This document shows, piece after piece, positions 47,084-56,108 of a stretch of 64,000 nt of DNA. Within the stretch, counting starts at the first letter, position 1; each line of letters starts with the position of its first letter. The position numbers were made by a program, and so were the translations under genes. The stretch comes from Streptomyces noursei (GTDB taxonomy: Bacteria > Actinomycetota > Actinomycetes > Streptomycetales > Streptomycetaceae), in contig NZ_CP070326.1 of the NCBI RefSeq assembly GCF_016917755.1, positions 1,116,001 to 1,180,000 of the forward strand, given 5' to 3'. The notes under the pieces were generated by a model. The model was not told the DNA's origin. It did no database searches and was given only the letters and a program-made list of their open reading frames with translations.

Positions 47084-47453
47084 TCCGCCGGTACTGCGCA
47101 GGCCCCCGCGATTGCGGCGGTGTCCCAGTAGAAAGGGCGGATTTCGACTATCTGCCCGTCCTTGACCTTGAGCGTCTGCAGGATGGGGAAGGTAACCTCC
47201 CGGCCGCTGGCACGCGCGCGAGCACGGACCTGGGTGAGTACCACCGTGGTCTCGCCGGTGACGAGGAACTCCTGCTCCTCCATGTCGAACGATTCCCACG
47301 CCCGGCTCATCGCGAGGAAGAACCTCTCCATGCCCGCATGCCCGCGCCAAGTGCCGCCATAGGGAAGAGCATCGGCCTGGTGCAGTACGACATCAGGAGC
47401 GAAGAACGAGGCCAGCAGATCGAACGGAGCTTCACCTGGACCTCCTGCTGCTA

Positions 47454-48869
47454 GTGTGATGCGCCAGAAATCTGGTGGGTTAGTTCTTCTCTGTTTTCTG
47501 GCTGCTGGTGCCAACCTTGGTGAGGTAGTCGGCGAGGGAGTTGAGGATCTCGTCGGCGGTCTTGGTCCAGGTGAAGGGTTTGGGGTCTTCGTTCCACTGC
47601 GCGACCCACGCCTTGATATCGCTCTCCAGGGCCTTGACGGAGGTGTGGACGCCGCGGCGGATGAGCTTGTCGGTCAGCAGGCCGAACCACCGCTCGACCT
47701 GGTTCATCCAGGAAGATCCGGTCGGGGTGAAGTGAACGTGGAATCGGGGGTGTTTGCTCAGCCAGGTCCTGATCTCGGCGGTGTTGTGGGTGGCGTAGTT
47801 GTCGCAGACGAGATGGACGTCGAGGCCGTCGGGCACGGCCTTGTCTATCGTGATCAGGAACTTCTTGAACTCGATGGCGCGGTGGCGGCGGTGGAGTTCG
47901 CCGATGACAGTACCGTCGGCGATGTTGAAGGCGGCGAACAGGCTGGTAATGCCGTGCCGGTAGTAGTCATGGGTGCGCCGCTCGGGCATGCCGGGCATCA
48001 TCGGCAGCACTGGCTGCGAGCGGTCCAGCGCCTGTATCTGGGCCTTCTCGTCGACACACAGCACCACCGCCTTCTCGGGCGGATTGTGGTACAGGCCGAC
48101 GACGTCGACGACCTTGGCGACGAACTGCGGGTCGGTGGAGAGCTTGAACGCGTCCTGGAGATGAGGCTTGAGGTCGAACCGCTTCCAGATTCGCCCGATG
48201 GTCGATTTGGACAAACCGGTGCGCTTAGCCATTGATGCGCGTGACCAGTGCGTGTCCTTGCCTGGCGTGGACTCCAAGGTGGCCACGATGACCTCCTCGA
48301 CCTGGTCGAGGAGGACCGAGGGCGGCCGGCCCGAGCGGGGCTCGTCATGCAGACCGTCGAGGCGTTTCGCAATGAACCGTGCCCGCCAGCGGTCCACCGT
48401 CGACCTGTCGATGCCGAGGTCGGCCGCGGCCTGCTGGTTTGTCCCGCCCTCCGCGCAGCGCAGCACGATCTTGGCTCGCAACGCGAGGAACTGGGCGGTC
48501 TTGGCCCGGCGCGCCCACTGCATCAGCTGCCTGCGCTCCGCCTCGTCCAGGACCAGGTCGGCCTTCGGCCGGCCAATCCAGCCGGCGTCCTCAAGCCCAT
48601 CCATCCGCTCTGCGGCGAAAGCCCGACGCCACTTGCCGACCGTCCTGGCCTGGACGCCAATGATCCGTGCGACACCTGCGTTTGACATGCCATCAGCACA
48701 CGCCAGGATGATGCGGGCCTTCTCGGCCGAGCGACGGTCCGGCATTTCCGTCCGGCGCACCAACTCGGCGCGCTCGGCCTCGGACAGCGTGATCTCCACA
48801 GCAGAAGGACCCGGATGCGACATAGCAACAGGGTACTTACTAAGCCACTGAATTTCTGGCGCATCACAC
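47454..48869 (-). mobile_element. Complete IS630-family insertion sequence
   Basis: A 1416-base element with perfect 18-base terminal inverted repeats (GTGTGATGCGCCAGAAAT at 47454 and its complement ending at 48869) and TA duplicated at both flanks (47452-47453, 48870-48871), the hallmark of IS630/Tc1. One uninterrupted transposase gene on the minus strand. Confidence 0.92.
47480..48823 (-). CDS. IS630-family transposase with two N-terminal HTH domains
   Basis: A 447-residue transposase. Residues about 10-90 and 92-165 are two successive HTH_29-type domains ([20 protein letters not shown] and [20 protein letters not shown]); then the DDE domain with [31 protein letters not shown] and [15 protein letters not shown], all three acidic residues intact. 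This is about 80-90 residues longer than single-HTH relatives. It is probably active. The truncated copy at 29427-30575 is a relative. Confidence 0.92.
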   Translation of the reverse strand: MSHPGPSAVEITLSEAERAELVRRTEMPDRRSAEKARIILACADGMSNAGVARIIGVQARTVGKWRRAFAAERMDGLEDAGWIGRPKADLVLDEAERRQLMQWARRAKTAQFLALRAKIVLRCAEGGTNQQAAADLGIDRSTVDRWRARFIAKRLDGLHDEPRSGRPPSVLLDQVEEVIVATLESTPGKDTHWSRASMAKRTGLSKSTIGRIWKRFDLKPHLQDAFKLSTDPQFVAKVVDVVGLYHNPPEKAVVLCVDEKAQIQALDRSQPVLPMMPGMPERRTHDYYRHGITSLFAAFNIADGTVIGELHRRHRAIEFKKFLITIDKAVPDGLDVHLVCDNYATHNTAEIRTWLSKHPRFHVHFTPTGSSWMNQVERWFGLLTDKLIRRGVHTSVKALESDIKAWVAQWNEDPKPFTWTKTADEILNSLADYLTKVGTSSQKTEKN

Positions 48870-49154
48870 TAGATACTCCGCCTCGGCTGTGTACATGCCG
48901 GTGAGAACGGCAGCGGCGTCTACCGCAAGTGGATCAGTCATGCCGCCAGCATGACGGGCCCCGCCAGGGCGTGCTGGCGGCAATCAGACATCAACCTGTA
49001 GCCACAATCGTCACTTTCGCAACAGGCCCTAGTCGGGTGGCACGGCCGAGCCCACTCTCCAAGAACCTGACAACCCAAGGATCCACGGCCTTAGAAGTCA
49101 ATGACACCGGAAACAAAGGCTCCAAGGGTCCGAAGAACCGGGAAAGAGATCTTG

Positions 49155-49757
49155 ATGAAACTGCGCCGCGCCCTGTCGGTCTCGGCCGCGACGGCCGCCC
49201 TGCTCCCCACGGCGGTGGCCGCCGCGCCCGCCTCCCAGGCGGCCCCTGCCGCGGAGATCCCGACGTGCTACGACCTCGACACCGCCTACGGGCAGTACCA
49301 CAACAACACCTTCGTGGGTCGCACGTTCGACATACCCAAGTCGATCACTCTCGGCACTCACTGGACGACCTACACCGCCACGCTCACCAACGCCTCGGCG
49401 AAGGAGCTGAAGTCGTTCGAACTCAGCGCCAGGCTGGGCAGTTACGTCTACAACGAGGGCGAGCGCGACCTGAGCCCGTACGGCGATCTGCAGTACTGGG
49501 ACACCTCGCAGCGCGCCTGGAAGACGCTGCGCCAGGCAGGTGGAAACGCCGGCGGCACCATCCCCGGCCCGAAGACGCTGAAGCCCCGCGAGTCCGTCCA
49601 CGTGCAGCTGCGGTTCAGGGTGAGTAAAGACCTGCCCCTGGACCAGACGTACGACGCGTTCACCGGACTCACCGGCACCTTCGTCGACCGCTACCGCGAC
49701 ACGGACTGCACGGCCCACGGCGACGCCGACGGCGGTTTCTACCCCCGCAAGGGCTGA
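49155..49757 (+). CDS. Small secreted protein, Ig-like
   Basis: A 200-residue protein. Residues 1-31 are a signal peptide (MKLRRALSVSAATAALLPTA, VAAAPASQAAPA). The mature part is a beta-rich domain (FVGRTFDIPKSITLGTHWTT, YTATLTNASAKELKSFELSA) with two cysteines. There is no anchor. It resembles the broken secreted gene at 45310 (same signal style, same conserved Ig-like layout), so the two look like paralogues separated by insertions. Function is unknown. A good hairpin terminator follows. Confidence 0.75.
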   Translation: MKLRRALSVSAATAALLPTAVAAAPASQAAPAAEIPTCYDLDTAYGQYHNNTFVGRTFDIPKSITLGTHWTTYTATLTNASAKELKSFELSARLGSYVYNEGERDLSPYGDLQYWDTSQRAWKTLRQAGGNAGGTIPGPKTLKPRESVHVQLRFRVSKDLPLDQTYDAFTGLTGTFVDRYRDTDCTAHGDADGGFYPRKG

Positions 49758-49768
49758 ACCTGCAGGGA

Positions 49769-49805
49769 GGGCTGCCGTCGTCGCGGCCCGACGGCGGCAG
49801 CCCCC
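49769..49805. terminator. Terminator after the secreted-protein gene
   Basis: GGGCTGCCGTCG and CGACGGCGGCAGCCCC pair around a short loop with one bulge, about 12 bases after the stop. The rest of 49758-50191 holds no gene I can support. Confidence 0.75.
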
Positions 49806-50191
49806 TTCGGCCCATACCGAGCGACCCCAGGAGCTTCCCAGGCACGGGGACCCGGCAGCCACGTTGACCATGCCCTCGGGATTCAGGAGCAGTCACGTCA
49901 GGTTCCAGCCAGATCGGTCGGTGGTGGAGCGGGGTGGCCCGTAGCTCGTTCTCGGTGATCTGCTCAGCGGGGCGATGGAGCGGCGCCGATCGCGCCGGTG
50001 AGGCGAGGCGAGGTCGACGGTCTGTTGGGCGGTGTGTTCGGCGGTGGAGCCGATGCCGTAAGCGTTGCGACCGGCCCGCCGCTCGACGGTGTCGGTGTCC
50101 GCGGGCGGGGTGTGCGGCAGCCGCGGCACGGCTGGGGTGGTGGTGCCGGTCGGCGGGACACAGGCACCCTGGGCGGGTTCGTGGCGGTCGT

Positions 50192-50422
50192 TCAGTTGGG
50201 TGGTGTGCGGGTGGTGGCCCGCAGCAGCAGGGGTGGTGTCCCGACCAGCAGCAGGGCAGCGAGGGCGACGGAAGCGCTGGCCTGGAGCAGGAACAGGGGT
50301 CCGATGAGGTGGATGAAGCGGTACCCGTCGATGTAGAGCTGGGCGTGGATGTATCCGCCGGCAGCGAGGGTTGCGGCGGTCGCCGACCGCAGGGCGGGGG
50401 CGAGGAGTCTTCGGGCGTTCAT
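50192..50422 (-). CDS. Small two-helix membrane protein
   Basis: A 76-residue protein: a hydrophobic start (LLAPALRSATAATLAAGGYI), then HAQLYIDGYRFIHLIGPLFL and LQASASVALAALLLVGTPPL as two membrane segments. ATG 50422 overlaps the stop of the metallophosphatase gene (ATGA), so it is the third gene of the cupredoxin operon. The end (RATTRTPPN) looks cut short; a longer helical C-terminus may have been lost. Confidence 0.7.
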   Translation of the reverse strand: MNARRLLAPALRSATAATLAAGGYIHAQLYIDGYRFIHLIGPLFLLQASASVALAALLLVGTPPLLLRATTRTPPN

Positions 50423-51420
50423 GCCAGCCTCTGATCCTTGATGGCCAGTTCGCAGTCGCCTTGGCGGTAGCCGACGCTGCGGATGCCGAGTGCGTCTTTG
50501 AGCTGCCTGGCAGGGACGACCTGCGGGGTGGGGGCGGGGGCACGGCCCGGCCTGGGCAGGGGGTACGCGGTGGTGGTGGCGGAGTGGAAGGTGATGTTGC
50601 CGTCTGTCTTGGTGAACAGCTGGTGGACGTGTCCGTTGAGACAGGTGACGGAGGAGAAGCGGCGCAGGAGGGCGATGACCTTGAGGGCGTCGTCGGTGCT
50701 CCAGCCCCACTGCGGGTACATGGCGAACAGCGGGATGTGACTGAAGACCACAATGGGAGTGTCCGACGACAGTCCGGCGATGTCCTTGCGAACGAAGTCG
50801 ATCTGTTCGTTGCCGAGGTGGCCGAGCTTCTCCAGGCTCAGGGTGTTGACCAGGGCGATGAAGTGCACGCCGTGGGTGTCGAAGCTGTACCAGCCGTCGC
50901 CCAGCGTGCCCCTGCCGAAGGTCCGCCGGTAGGCGCGGCCTGCATCGCCGATGGAGTCGTGCTCGCCCGGCACGGTGAAGATGCGGTCTGTCCTCATTCC
51001 GGCCATCAGCTGCTTGACCTGGTCGAACTGCCCGGCCGTGGACAGGTGGGTCAGATCGCCGCTGTGCATGACGAAGTCCGGTCTGAATCCGAGCGAGTTG
51101 ACCTTGTTGATCGCTTCGCTGAATGAGCCGGCCACGTCCAGGTTCGCCGGGCCATGGAATCCGATATGGCTGTCGGAGACCTGGACGAACCGCAGCTCGC
51201 CGCTTCCGGCTGCCGAGGCCCCGGCGGCGGCCCCGACGTTGCTGTCCCGGGAGTCCGCGATGTGGCTGATCACCTCGCCGCTGGCCACGGTCAGCACCAC
51301 GGCGCCGCCGAACCACCCCGCATGTCGCAGGAGTTGACGCCGATTCATGCCGTGTTCGGTTTCGGGCCGACCGGCGTCTCCGGCCGACGCCCCGTCGTGA
51401 CTGTCGTAGTAGTGAGTCAT
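50419..51420 (-). CDS. Tat-exported calcineurin-like metallophosphoesterase
   Basis: A 333-residue enzyme. A twin-arginine signal (MNRRQLLRHAGWFGGAVVLT) begins about residue 25. Metal motifs: RFVQVSDSHIGFHG (D-x-H), VMHSGDLTH (GD), VPGEHDSIG (GNHD variant with Glu), IVVFSHIPLF and CLNGHVHQLF (GHxH). The start TGATG overlaps the cupredoxin stop, so it is co-translated with it. It is expected outside the cytoplasm and may act on phosphorylated envelope or nucleotide compounds; the substrate is unknown. Confidence 0.88.
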   Translation of the reverse strand: MTHYYDSHDGASAGDAGRPETEHGMNRRQLLRHAGWFGGAVVLTVASGEVISHIADSRDSNVGAAAGASAAGSGELRFVQVSDSHIGFHGPANLDVAGSFSEAINKVNSLGFRPDFVMHSGDLTHLSTAGQFDQVKQLMAGMRTDRIFTVPGEHDSIGDAGRAYRRTFGRGTLGDGWYSFDTHGVHFIALVNTLSLEKLGHLGNEQIDFVRKDIAGLSSDTPIVVFSHIPLFAMYPQWGWSTDDALKVIALLRRFSSVTCLNGHVHQLFTKTDGNITFHSATTTAYPLPRPGRAPAPTPQVVPARQLKDALGIRSVGYRQGDCELAIKDQRLA

Positions 51421-51971
51421 CAGGCCACCTCCACAGTGGCGGTCATGAACGGATGGATGGTGCAGAGGTATGCGTAGGTGCCGGGCTTGGTGAACGTGTA
51501 GCTGTAGGTGGCGTGGGCGGCCAGGGCGGCCGAATGCAACGGGCCGCCCGATCCGGCACTGGTGACGGTGTGGGCGTCGGTGTCCTGATTGGTCCAGGTC
51601 ACCGTCGTGCCCACCTTGACCTTCAGCGTGGCCGGGGAGAATGCGAAGTTCTTGATCGCCACGGCGTTCCCGGTCACCGGTACGGCCGGCGCGCCCGCGC
51701 CTGAGGGACTCGCGGGCATGCTCATGCCGGGCATCGGCGAGGTTCTGGAAGCGGAGCCCGCCGCGTTCCCCTGCCCCGTGGCTCCGGGCATGCCTGCCGT
51801 CCGGTGCTGCCCCGGACCGGGTGTGATGGCGCCGGCTCCGGTGGACGAAGAATGCGACGACTGGCCACATGAACTGAGAAGCCCCAGCGCGCCGGCAGTG
51901 GCGATGGTGGCAACGGCCAGCCCGGCCGCAGTCCGTGATCGACGGCCTGCTGTGCGAAAGTTCAGGTACAT
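51420..51971 (-). CDS. Cupredoxin-domain lipoprotein
   Basis: A 183-residue copper protein. A signal with lipobox LLSSCGQSS is followed by a Gly/Ser/Pro/Met-rich linker with MPGMSMPAS, suggesting extra copper binding. The cupredoxin domain (VAIKNFAFSPATLKVKVGTT to the end) has ligands in DTDAHTVTS and AYLCTIHPFM (His, Cys, His, Met; type-1 site). GAGGAACGG precedes ATG 51971. It heads an operon with a Tat metallophosphatase and a membrane protein, divergent from an ECF sigma gene. Confidence 0.9.
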   Translation of the reverse strand: MYLNFRTAGRRSRTAAGLAVATIATAGALGLLSSCGQSSHSSSTGAGAITPGPGQHRTAGMPGATGQGNAAGSASRTSPMPGMSMPASPSGAGAPAVPVTGNAVAIKNFAFSPATLKVKVGTTVTWTNQDTDAHTVTSAGSGGPLHSAALAAHATYSYTFTKPGTYAYLCTIHPFMTATVEVA

Positions 51972-52382
51972 GGTGTCCGTTCCTCACTGATCAGACGGAG
52001 ACGGGGACTGTGCCGGCCGGGCGCGCACGACCGCAGGGGTGAGCGTGGCCGGCGCCAGGAGCGAGTGCGTCGCGTGGTGTTTTTCGGTCACCTCTGCTCC
52101 AACCCTTGTCGCATGGGGAGTCGATGAGGAATTGCGCGTAAGTCGGCTCTTGTCCGGCACCACGGACGGCGGGGTTCCCACGGTTCGATGGATATGCACT
52201 TTTTGTGCGACCTCTTGATGTCGCAGCGACTCAGCCGGCCTCCCCCGGGAGCCGCGCGCGCTCGGTCCCGGTCGCACCGCAAGGCCCGACAGGGACGTAT
52301 CGCCCGCGGCGCTCACGGAGCGCCATCGGCACCATGCCGTGCGTTACACGACAAAGCGGCACATGTGCGCAATGATCGACTT

Positions 52383-52985
52383 ATGCCCTGGAGTCCCCGA
52401 AAACGTGGCCCAAGGACCGATCCGGATCGCTCCGCGCACCGTGTCTCTGGTAAAGGGGCCCTTTCGACCGCAGATGAGGAACTGCTGCGCACTCTGTACG
52501 CGGAGCACGCGGGGGCCCTGTTCCATTACGTGCTGCGACTGACCTCAGGAGATCGGCAATGGGCGGAGGATGTGGTGCAGGAGACGATGCTGCGAGCTTG
52601 GCAGCATCCCGCCGCGTTCGACCCCGCACGCGGCCCGGCCCGGGCATGGCTGTGCACGGTCGCCCGGCACCTGGTCATCGACGCCCACCGGGCCAGGCAG
52701 GCCAGGCCGGTCGAGGCCGGCGGCGAGGTGCTGGAGCGAGCCGTCGAGCAGAAACCCGGCGAGGACGAGATCGAGCAGGCACTGCAGAGCTGGGCGGTTG
52801 CCGACGCGGTCCGGTCGCTATCCCCGGACCACCGCGCCGTGCTGCTGGAGACCTACTACCGCGGCCGGACCATGGTGGAGGCCGCGCAGGTGTTGGGTAT
52901 CCCGCTGGGCACCGTGAAGTCGCGGACGTACTACGCCCTGCACGCCCTGCGGCTGGCGCTGCAGGAACGCGGGATCGAGCCATGA
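52383..52985 (+). CDS. ECF-family RNA polymerase sigma factor
   Basis: A 200-residue group-4 sigma factor. Region 2 (LYAEHAGALFHYVLRLTSGD, QWAEDVVQETMLRAWQH) and region 4 (LSPDHRAVLLETYYRGRTMV, EAAQVLGIPLGTVKSRTYYA) are intact. An N-terminal 20-residue basic tail is variable. ATG 52383 was chosen because the frame upstream has no ribosome site or homology. The anti-sigma gene follows 25 bases later, and the divergent cupredoxin operon is a likely target. Confidence 0.9.
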   Translation: MPWSPRKRGPRTDPDRSAHRVSGKGALSTADEELLRTLYAEHAGALFHYVLRLTSGDRQWAEDVVQETMLRAWQHPAAFDPARGPARAWLCTVARHLVIDAHRARQARPVEAGGEVLERAVEQKPGEDEIEQALQSWAVADAVRSLSPDHRAVLLETYYRGRTMVEAAQVLGIPLGTVKSRTYYALHALRLALQERGIEP

Positions 52986-53010
52986 CCGCGGCGGGCAGGA
53001 GGTGGCGACC

Positions 53011-53799
53011 ATGAGTGCGGAGCACGACGCCCTCCGGTTGGCGCTGGGGGGATACGTCCTGAACACGCTGCCCCCGGCGGAAAGGGAACAGGTACGCGCC
53101 CACCTCGCGGAATGCGCCGAATGCCGGGCCGAGCACACCCGGCTGGCGGGATTGTCCGCGCTGCTGGCGACGGTGACCGAAGCCGAAGCCTCGGGCCAGA
53201 CGGCGCCGACGGCCGACGGCGACCTGGCCGACCGGCTGGTGGCACGGGCAGCCGAAGACGCGCAGGGCTCCCTGGCCGAACGACCCGCCGCGCCCCCGGT
53301 GTCGCAGGCGCCGGAGAGGGGTGTGCTGGAGAGACTGCTCCAGCAGGCCGCGTCCCAGCGCCGCAGGACCTGGCGTCTGCAACTGGCCGGCGCTGCCGCC
53401 TCGCTGACGCTCATCGCGGCAGCGGCCGGCGGCACATGGCTGGCGGCTGTCGGATCCGTGGGCAGTCAGGCGAGACCGCCTGGGCCGACCGCGCCGGCTA
53501 CCTGGCGTACCTTCTCCGGAAGCGATCCCACCACCGGCGTCTCCGCCTCGGTGAAGGTCGTGCCCTCTGCCTGGGGCAGTATCGTGCAGGTCTCCGCCAG
53601 GGGGGCACCCGCCGGAATCACCTGCCGGCTGCAGGCGATCGGGCCCGGCGGAACCAGGACGGACGTCGCTAGCTGGCGGGCAGGCACCTACCCTCCCGGC
53701 ACCACGATCCCAGGAGCGGTTGCCATGTCCCCGGACGCCATCGAACACTTCGAGATCCACGCGGGCAACGGTCAGAAACTGGTCACCATCCGGGCGTGA
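53011..53799 (+). CDS. Zinc-finger anti-sigma factor, single-pass membrane protein
   Basis: A 262-residue protein. The N-terminal ZAS motif VRAHLAECAECRAEH (HxxxCxxC) binds zinc and the sigma factor; a transmembrane helix (LQLAGAAASLTLIAAAAGGT) at about residues 126-145 leaves an extracytoplasmic C-terminal sensor domain of about 110 residues ending VTIRA. GGAGG is nine bases before ATG 53011. It should hold the adjacent ECF sigma inactive until an envelope signal arrives. Confidence 0.9.
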   Translation: MSAEHDALRLALGGYVLNTLPPAEREQVRAHLAECAECRAEHTRLAGLSALLATVTEAEASGQTAPTADGDLADRLVARAAEDAQGSLAERPAAPPVSQAPERGVLERLLQQAASQRRRTWRLQLAGAAASLTLIAAAAGGTWLAAVGSVGSQARPPGPTAPATWRTFSGSDPTTGVSASVKVVPSAWGSIVQVSARGAPAGITCRLQAIGPGGTRTDVASWRAGTYPPGTTIPGAVAMSPDAIEHFEIHAGNGQKLVTIRA

Positions 53800-54251
53800 C
53801 GCAACCACCGGTGTCGAGTGTGAGCGCACGGCGGCACAAGAGGCCAGGGACGTCGCCACCGACGAGTCGTACCACGGACGGAGAGGGTGCCGGCCGGTCG
53901 GCCAGCAGCGAGCCGCCGCAAGGCGGTGGGCCAGGCCGGAGGAGCGGTGGGCCAGGCTGGAGGAGTGCGCTGAGGACGCCCAGCCGACGGCCGTAGAGAA
54001 AGCTTGCGCTCGTGACATCGGCCGCACAGGCACGCCCGTGATCACTGTCATCGACCGATGCCGCCACGCCGCACGGCTCGGGGATCGACGAGATCGACCG
54101 ACCAGGGCACCCGGCGGATGAGCGCGCCGACGGTCTCCGGGCCCTGATCACCCTCCCCCGGCTCCAACGAATCGCCCCAGTCCTCAGCCGACTTGATGCG
54201 TGAGTGTGCCGACGGCGCGTGCACTCCCGGTCCAGCGGGCCACGGCCTAAG
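53800..54251. other. Intergenic region with a 21-bp tandem repeat
   Basis: No gene seen. A 21-base unit is duplicated with one mismatch at 53923-53943 and 53944-53964. Confidence 0.5.
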
Positions 54252-55134
54252 AACTCCTAACAGAAGTGGTTGATCATGTGACTGCTGGCCTATTTGCTCG
54301 TTGGTCTGGTCGTGGGGAAGCGTCAGTCGCGGCCGTGGATCGTGTCGGATGAACTATGGGCGTTGGTCGAGCCGTTGCTGCCCAAGCCGGGGCCGAAGCT
54401 GGTTGAGGGGCGGCCGAGGGTGCCGGACCGGCAGGCGTTGTGCGGGGTCCTGTTCGTGCTGCACACCGGCATCCAGTGGGAGTACCTGCCGCAGGAGCTG
54501 GGCTTCGGTTCGGGCATGACCTGCTGGCGGCGGCTGGCCGCCTGGAATGCCGCCGGGGTGTGGGACCAGCTGCATGTGCTGCTGTTGAAGAAGCTGCGGT
54601 CGGCGAAGAAGCTGGACTGGTCCCGGGCGGTGATCGACTCTTCCCATGTGCGGGCAGCCCGTAGGGGCCCAAAAGCGGTCCCAGTCCGGTCGATCGCGCA
54701 CGGCCGGGCAGCAAGCACCACGTCGTCACCGACGCTCGGGGCATCCCACTCGCGGTGTCGCTGACCGGCGGCAACCGCAACGACGTCACCCAGCTCCTGC
54801 CTCTGCTCGACAAGATCCCCCCTGTCGCCGGGGATGTCGGCCGGCCCCGGCACCGGCCCGACGCACTGCTCGCCGACCGCGGCTACGACCACGACAAGTA
54901 CCGGCGTCTGCTGTGGCAGCGCGGCATCCGTCCCGTGATCGCGCGGCGAGGCGAGCCACACGGCTCCGGCCTGGGCGTCTTCCGGTATGTCGTCGAACGG
55001 ACGATCGCCTGGCTGCACGGCTTCCGTCGCCTGCGCATCCGATGGGAGCGACGGGACGACATCCATGAATCCTTCCTCGGGCTCGCTACATGTCTCATCA
55101 CCTACAGACACGTCCAACGCCTTTGTTAGGACCT
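54252..55134 (+). mobile_element. IS5-family insertion sequence
   Basis: Imperfect inverted ends (AACTCCTAACAG at 54252 and the complement of AGGTCCTAACAA ending at 55134) enclose a two-frame transposase. A CTAAG sequence flanks both ends (54247-54251, 55135-55139), possibly a target duplication. Confidence 0.7.
54312..55129 (+). CDS. IS5-family transposase made by -1 frameshifting
   Basis: The first frame reads RPWIVSDELWALVEPLLPKP to LDWSRAVIDSSHVRAARRGP with the first catalytic Asp. After CCAAAAG (about 54668-54675) the -1 frame gives GPKSGPSPVDRARPGSKHHV, DARGIPLAVSLTGGNRNDV, LLADRGYDHDKYRRLL and the Glu in RYVVERTIAWLHGFRRLRI. The join is exact, so programmed frameshifting rather than decay is likely. 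GTG 54312 was chosen as start. Confidence 0.78.
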
Positions 55135-55380
55135 CTAAGTCCGTGCAGCCCGGGATCAGGACCTCTGGCGGAGACGGGTGGGTCCAGTCAGGCCGCTGGC
55201 ATTGACATGACTCGCAAGAAGTCGAATAAAAGGGGCGAATACCTCGAACCGTGCGGCATGCGTCGCCCGTGGAACTCAGTGAGCGCGGCCATCCAGGACC
55301 CCGCCTACCGACCGCCCCCGAAGTTGTTGGCAGTCTCCCCCGTTCCGGCCTCCGCACATCCACAGAAGAGCCAGAAGACC

Positions 55381-55809
55381 ATGTTTGTGACCGATTCCCC
55401 CAGCCCGAGTTCGCTGCTCGGCCGGCCCTGCCGCCACCAGGCGCTGCTCACCCTGCCTGCGCAGGAGGCGCACGTCTCCGCCGCTCGTCACTTCACGGCC
55501 GACCTGCTGGAGACCTGGAGCGTGCCCGTAAGCGAGCGGGACTCCGCCGTTCTCATCGTCGACGAACTCGCCGCCAACGCCGCGCAGTACGGCCGCGAAC
55601 ACATGACCCTGCTGCTCGTCCTCGACCACGGCACTCTGCACATCGTCGTCACTGACTCCGGGTCGACCGTGGAACACCAGCGCCCCGTCATCGCCCCCGA
55701 CGAACACGGCCGCGGCACCGGCATCGTCCAGTACCTCGCCCAGTCGACCGAGGTCCACCAGACACGCAGCGGCCGCGAAGTCCGCGCCTGCCTGAGGTGC
55801 TCGCCATGA
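55381..55809 (+). CDS. RsbW-like ATP-binding protein (anti-sigma/GHKL ATPase family)
   Basis: A 142-residue single GHKL ATPase domain: the N-box SAVLIVDELAANAAQYGREH, then LHIVVTDSGSTVE and DEHGRGTGIVQYLAQSTEVH with the G-boxes. Streptomyces has many such stand-alone kinases that control sigma factors or anti-anti-sigma factors. Its stop overlaps the next start (ATGA), so it is co-translated with two unknown proteins. ATG 55381 has a weak AGAAGAG site. Confidence 0.87.
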   Translation: MFVTDSPSPSSLLGRPCRHQALLTLPAQEAHVSAARHFTADLLETWSVPVSERDSAVLIVDELAANAAQYGREHMTLLLVLDHGTLHIVVTDSGSTVEHQRPVIAPDEHGRGTGIVQYLAQSTEVHQTRSGREVRACLRCSP

Positions 55810-56108
55810 CCGGGCCGGACGTCGCACGAGCTGCGCCCCCCTGCCGGGGCCTGCACTGCCGCACAGCGACGGGCCACCGGGGGCGGATCCGGTCCCGGAT
55901 CACCCGACGACCCGCCGGGTGGGCCTTCGCGACCCACAAGCCGTGCCCCATCGACGGCCGCCCGAGCCCGGCCCAGGCGCCCACGCACTGCACGACACAC
56001 CCATCGGCCCTTGGTCAAGGCGAACCCGACCACAACCACCACCACGGCACGGTGCCGCGCCAACGCTGCGGCGCCATCCCCTACGTACCGGCGGAGGTGC
56101 GAGCGTGA
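55806..56108 (+). CDS. Small His/Cys-containing hypothetical protein
   Basis: A 100-residue protein with a Cys/His pattern (PPCRGLHC, KPCPIDGRP, APTHCTTHP, a HNHHHG cluster, QRCGAIPY) that could bind metal. Both ends overlap neighbours: ATG 55806 with the ATPase stop and GTG 56105 with its own stop. Translation coupling supports a real gene. No family is recognised. Confidence 0.55.
   Translation: MTGPDVARAAPPCRGLHCRTATGHRGRIRSRITRRPAGWAFATHKPCPIDGRPSPAQAPTHCTTHPSALGQGEPDHNHHHGTVPRQRCGAIPYVPAEVRA

Larger units (their letters stand above)
47074..48941 (-). pseudogene. NTF2/SnoaL-like gene split by IS630 insertion
   Basis: The 3' part (47074-47450) encodes FDLLASFFAPDVVLHQADAL, HAGMERFFLAMSRAWESFDM and LKVKDGQIVEIRPFYWD, an NTF2-like fold used by limonene-epoxide-hydrolase and SnoaL relatives. 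The 5' part lies beyond the IS at 48873-48941: ATG 48941 and 23 codons (MTDPLAVDAAAVLTGMYTAE, then AEY). Removing the IS and one TA duplicate joins AEY to LAAGGPGEAPFDLL in frame. The last codons and stop lie at the edge of the neighbouring IS5 element. An apparent intact 146-residue frame starting inside the IS is an artefact. Confidence 0.85.

Noticed and set aside
47074..47514. Intact 146-codon NTF2-like gene starting inside IS630
   Set aside because: The first 23 codons are IS sequence; the native start is across the element at 48941.
53800..54250. Small open frames after the anti-sigma gene
   Set aside because: Created by a 21-bp repeat and GC-rich sequence; no start signals or motifs.
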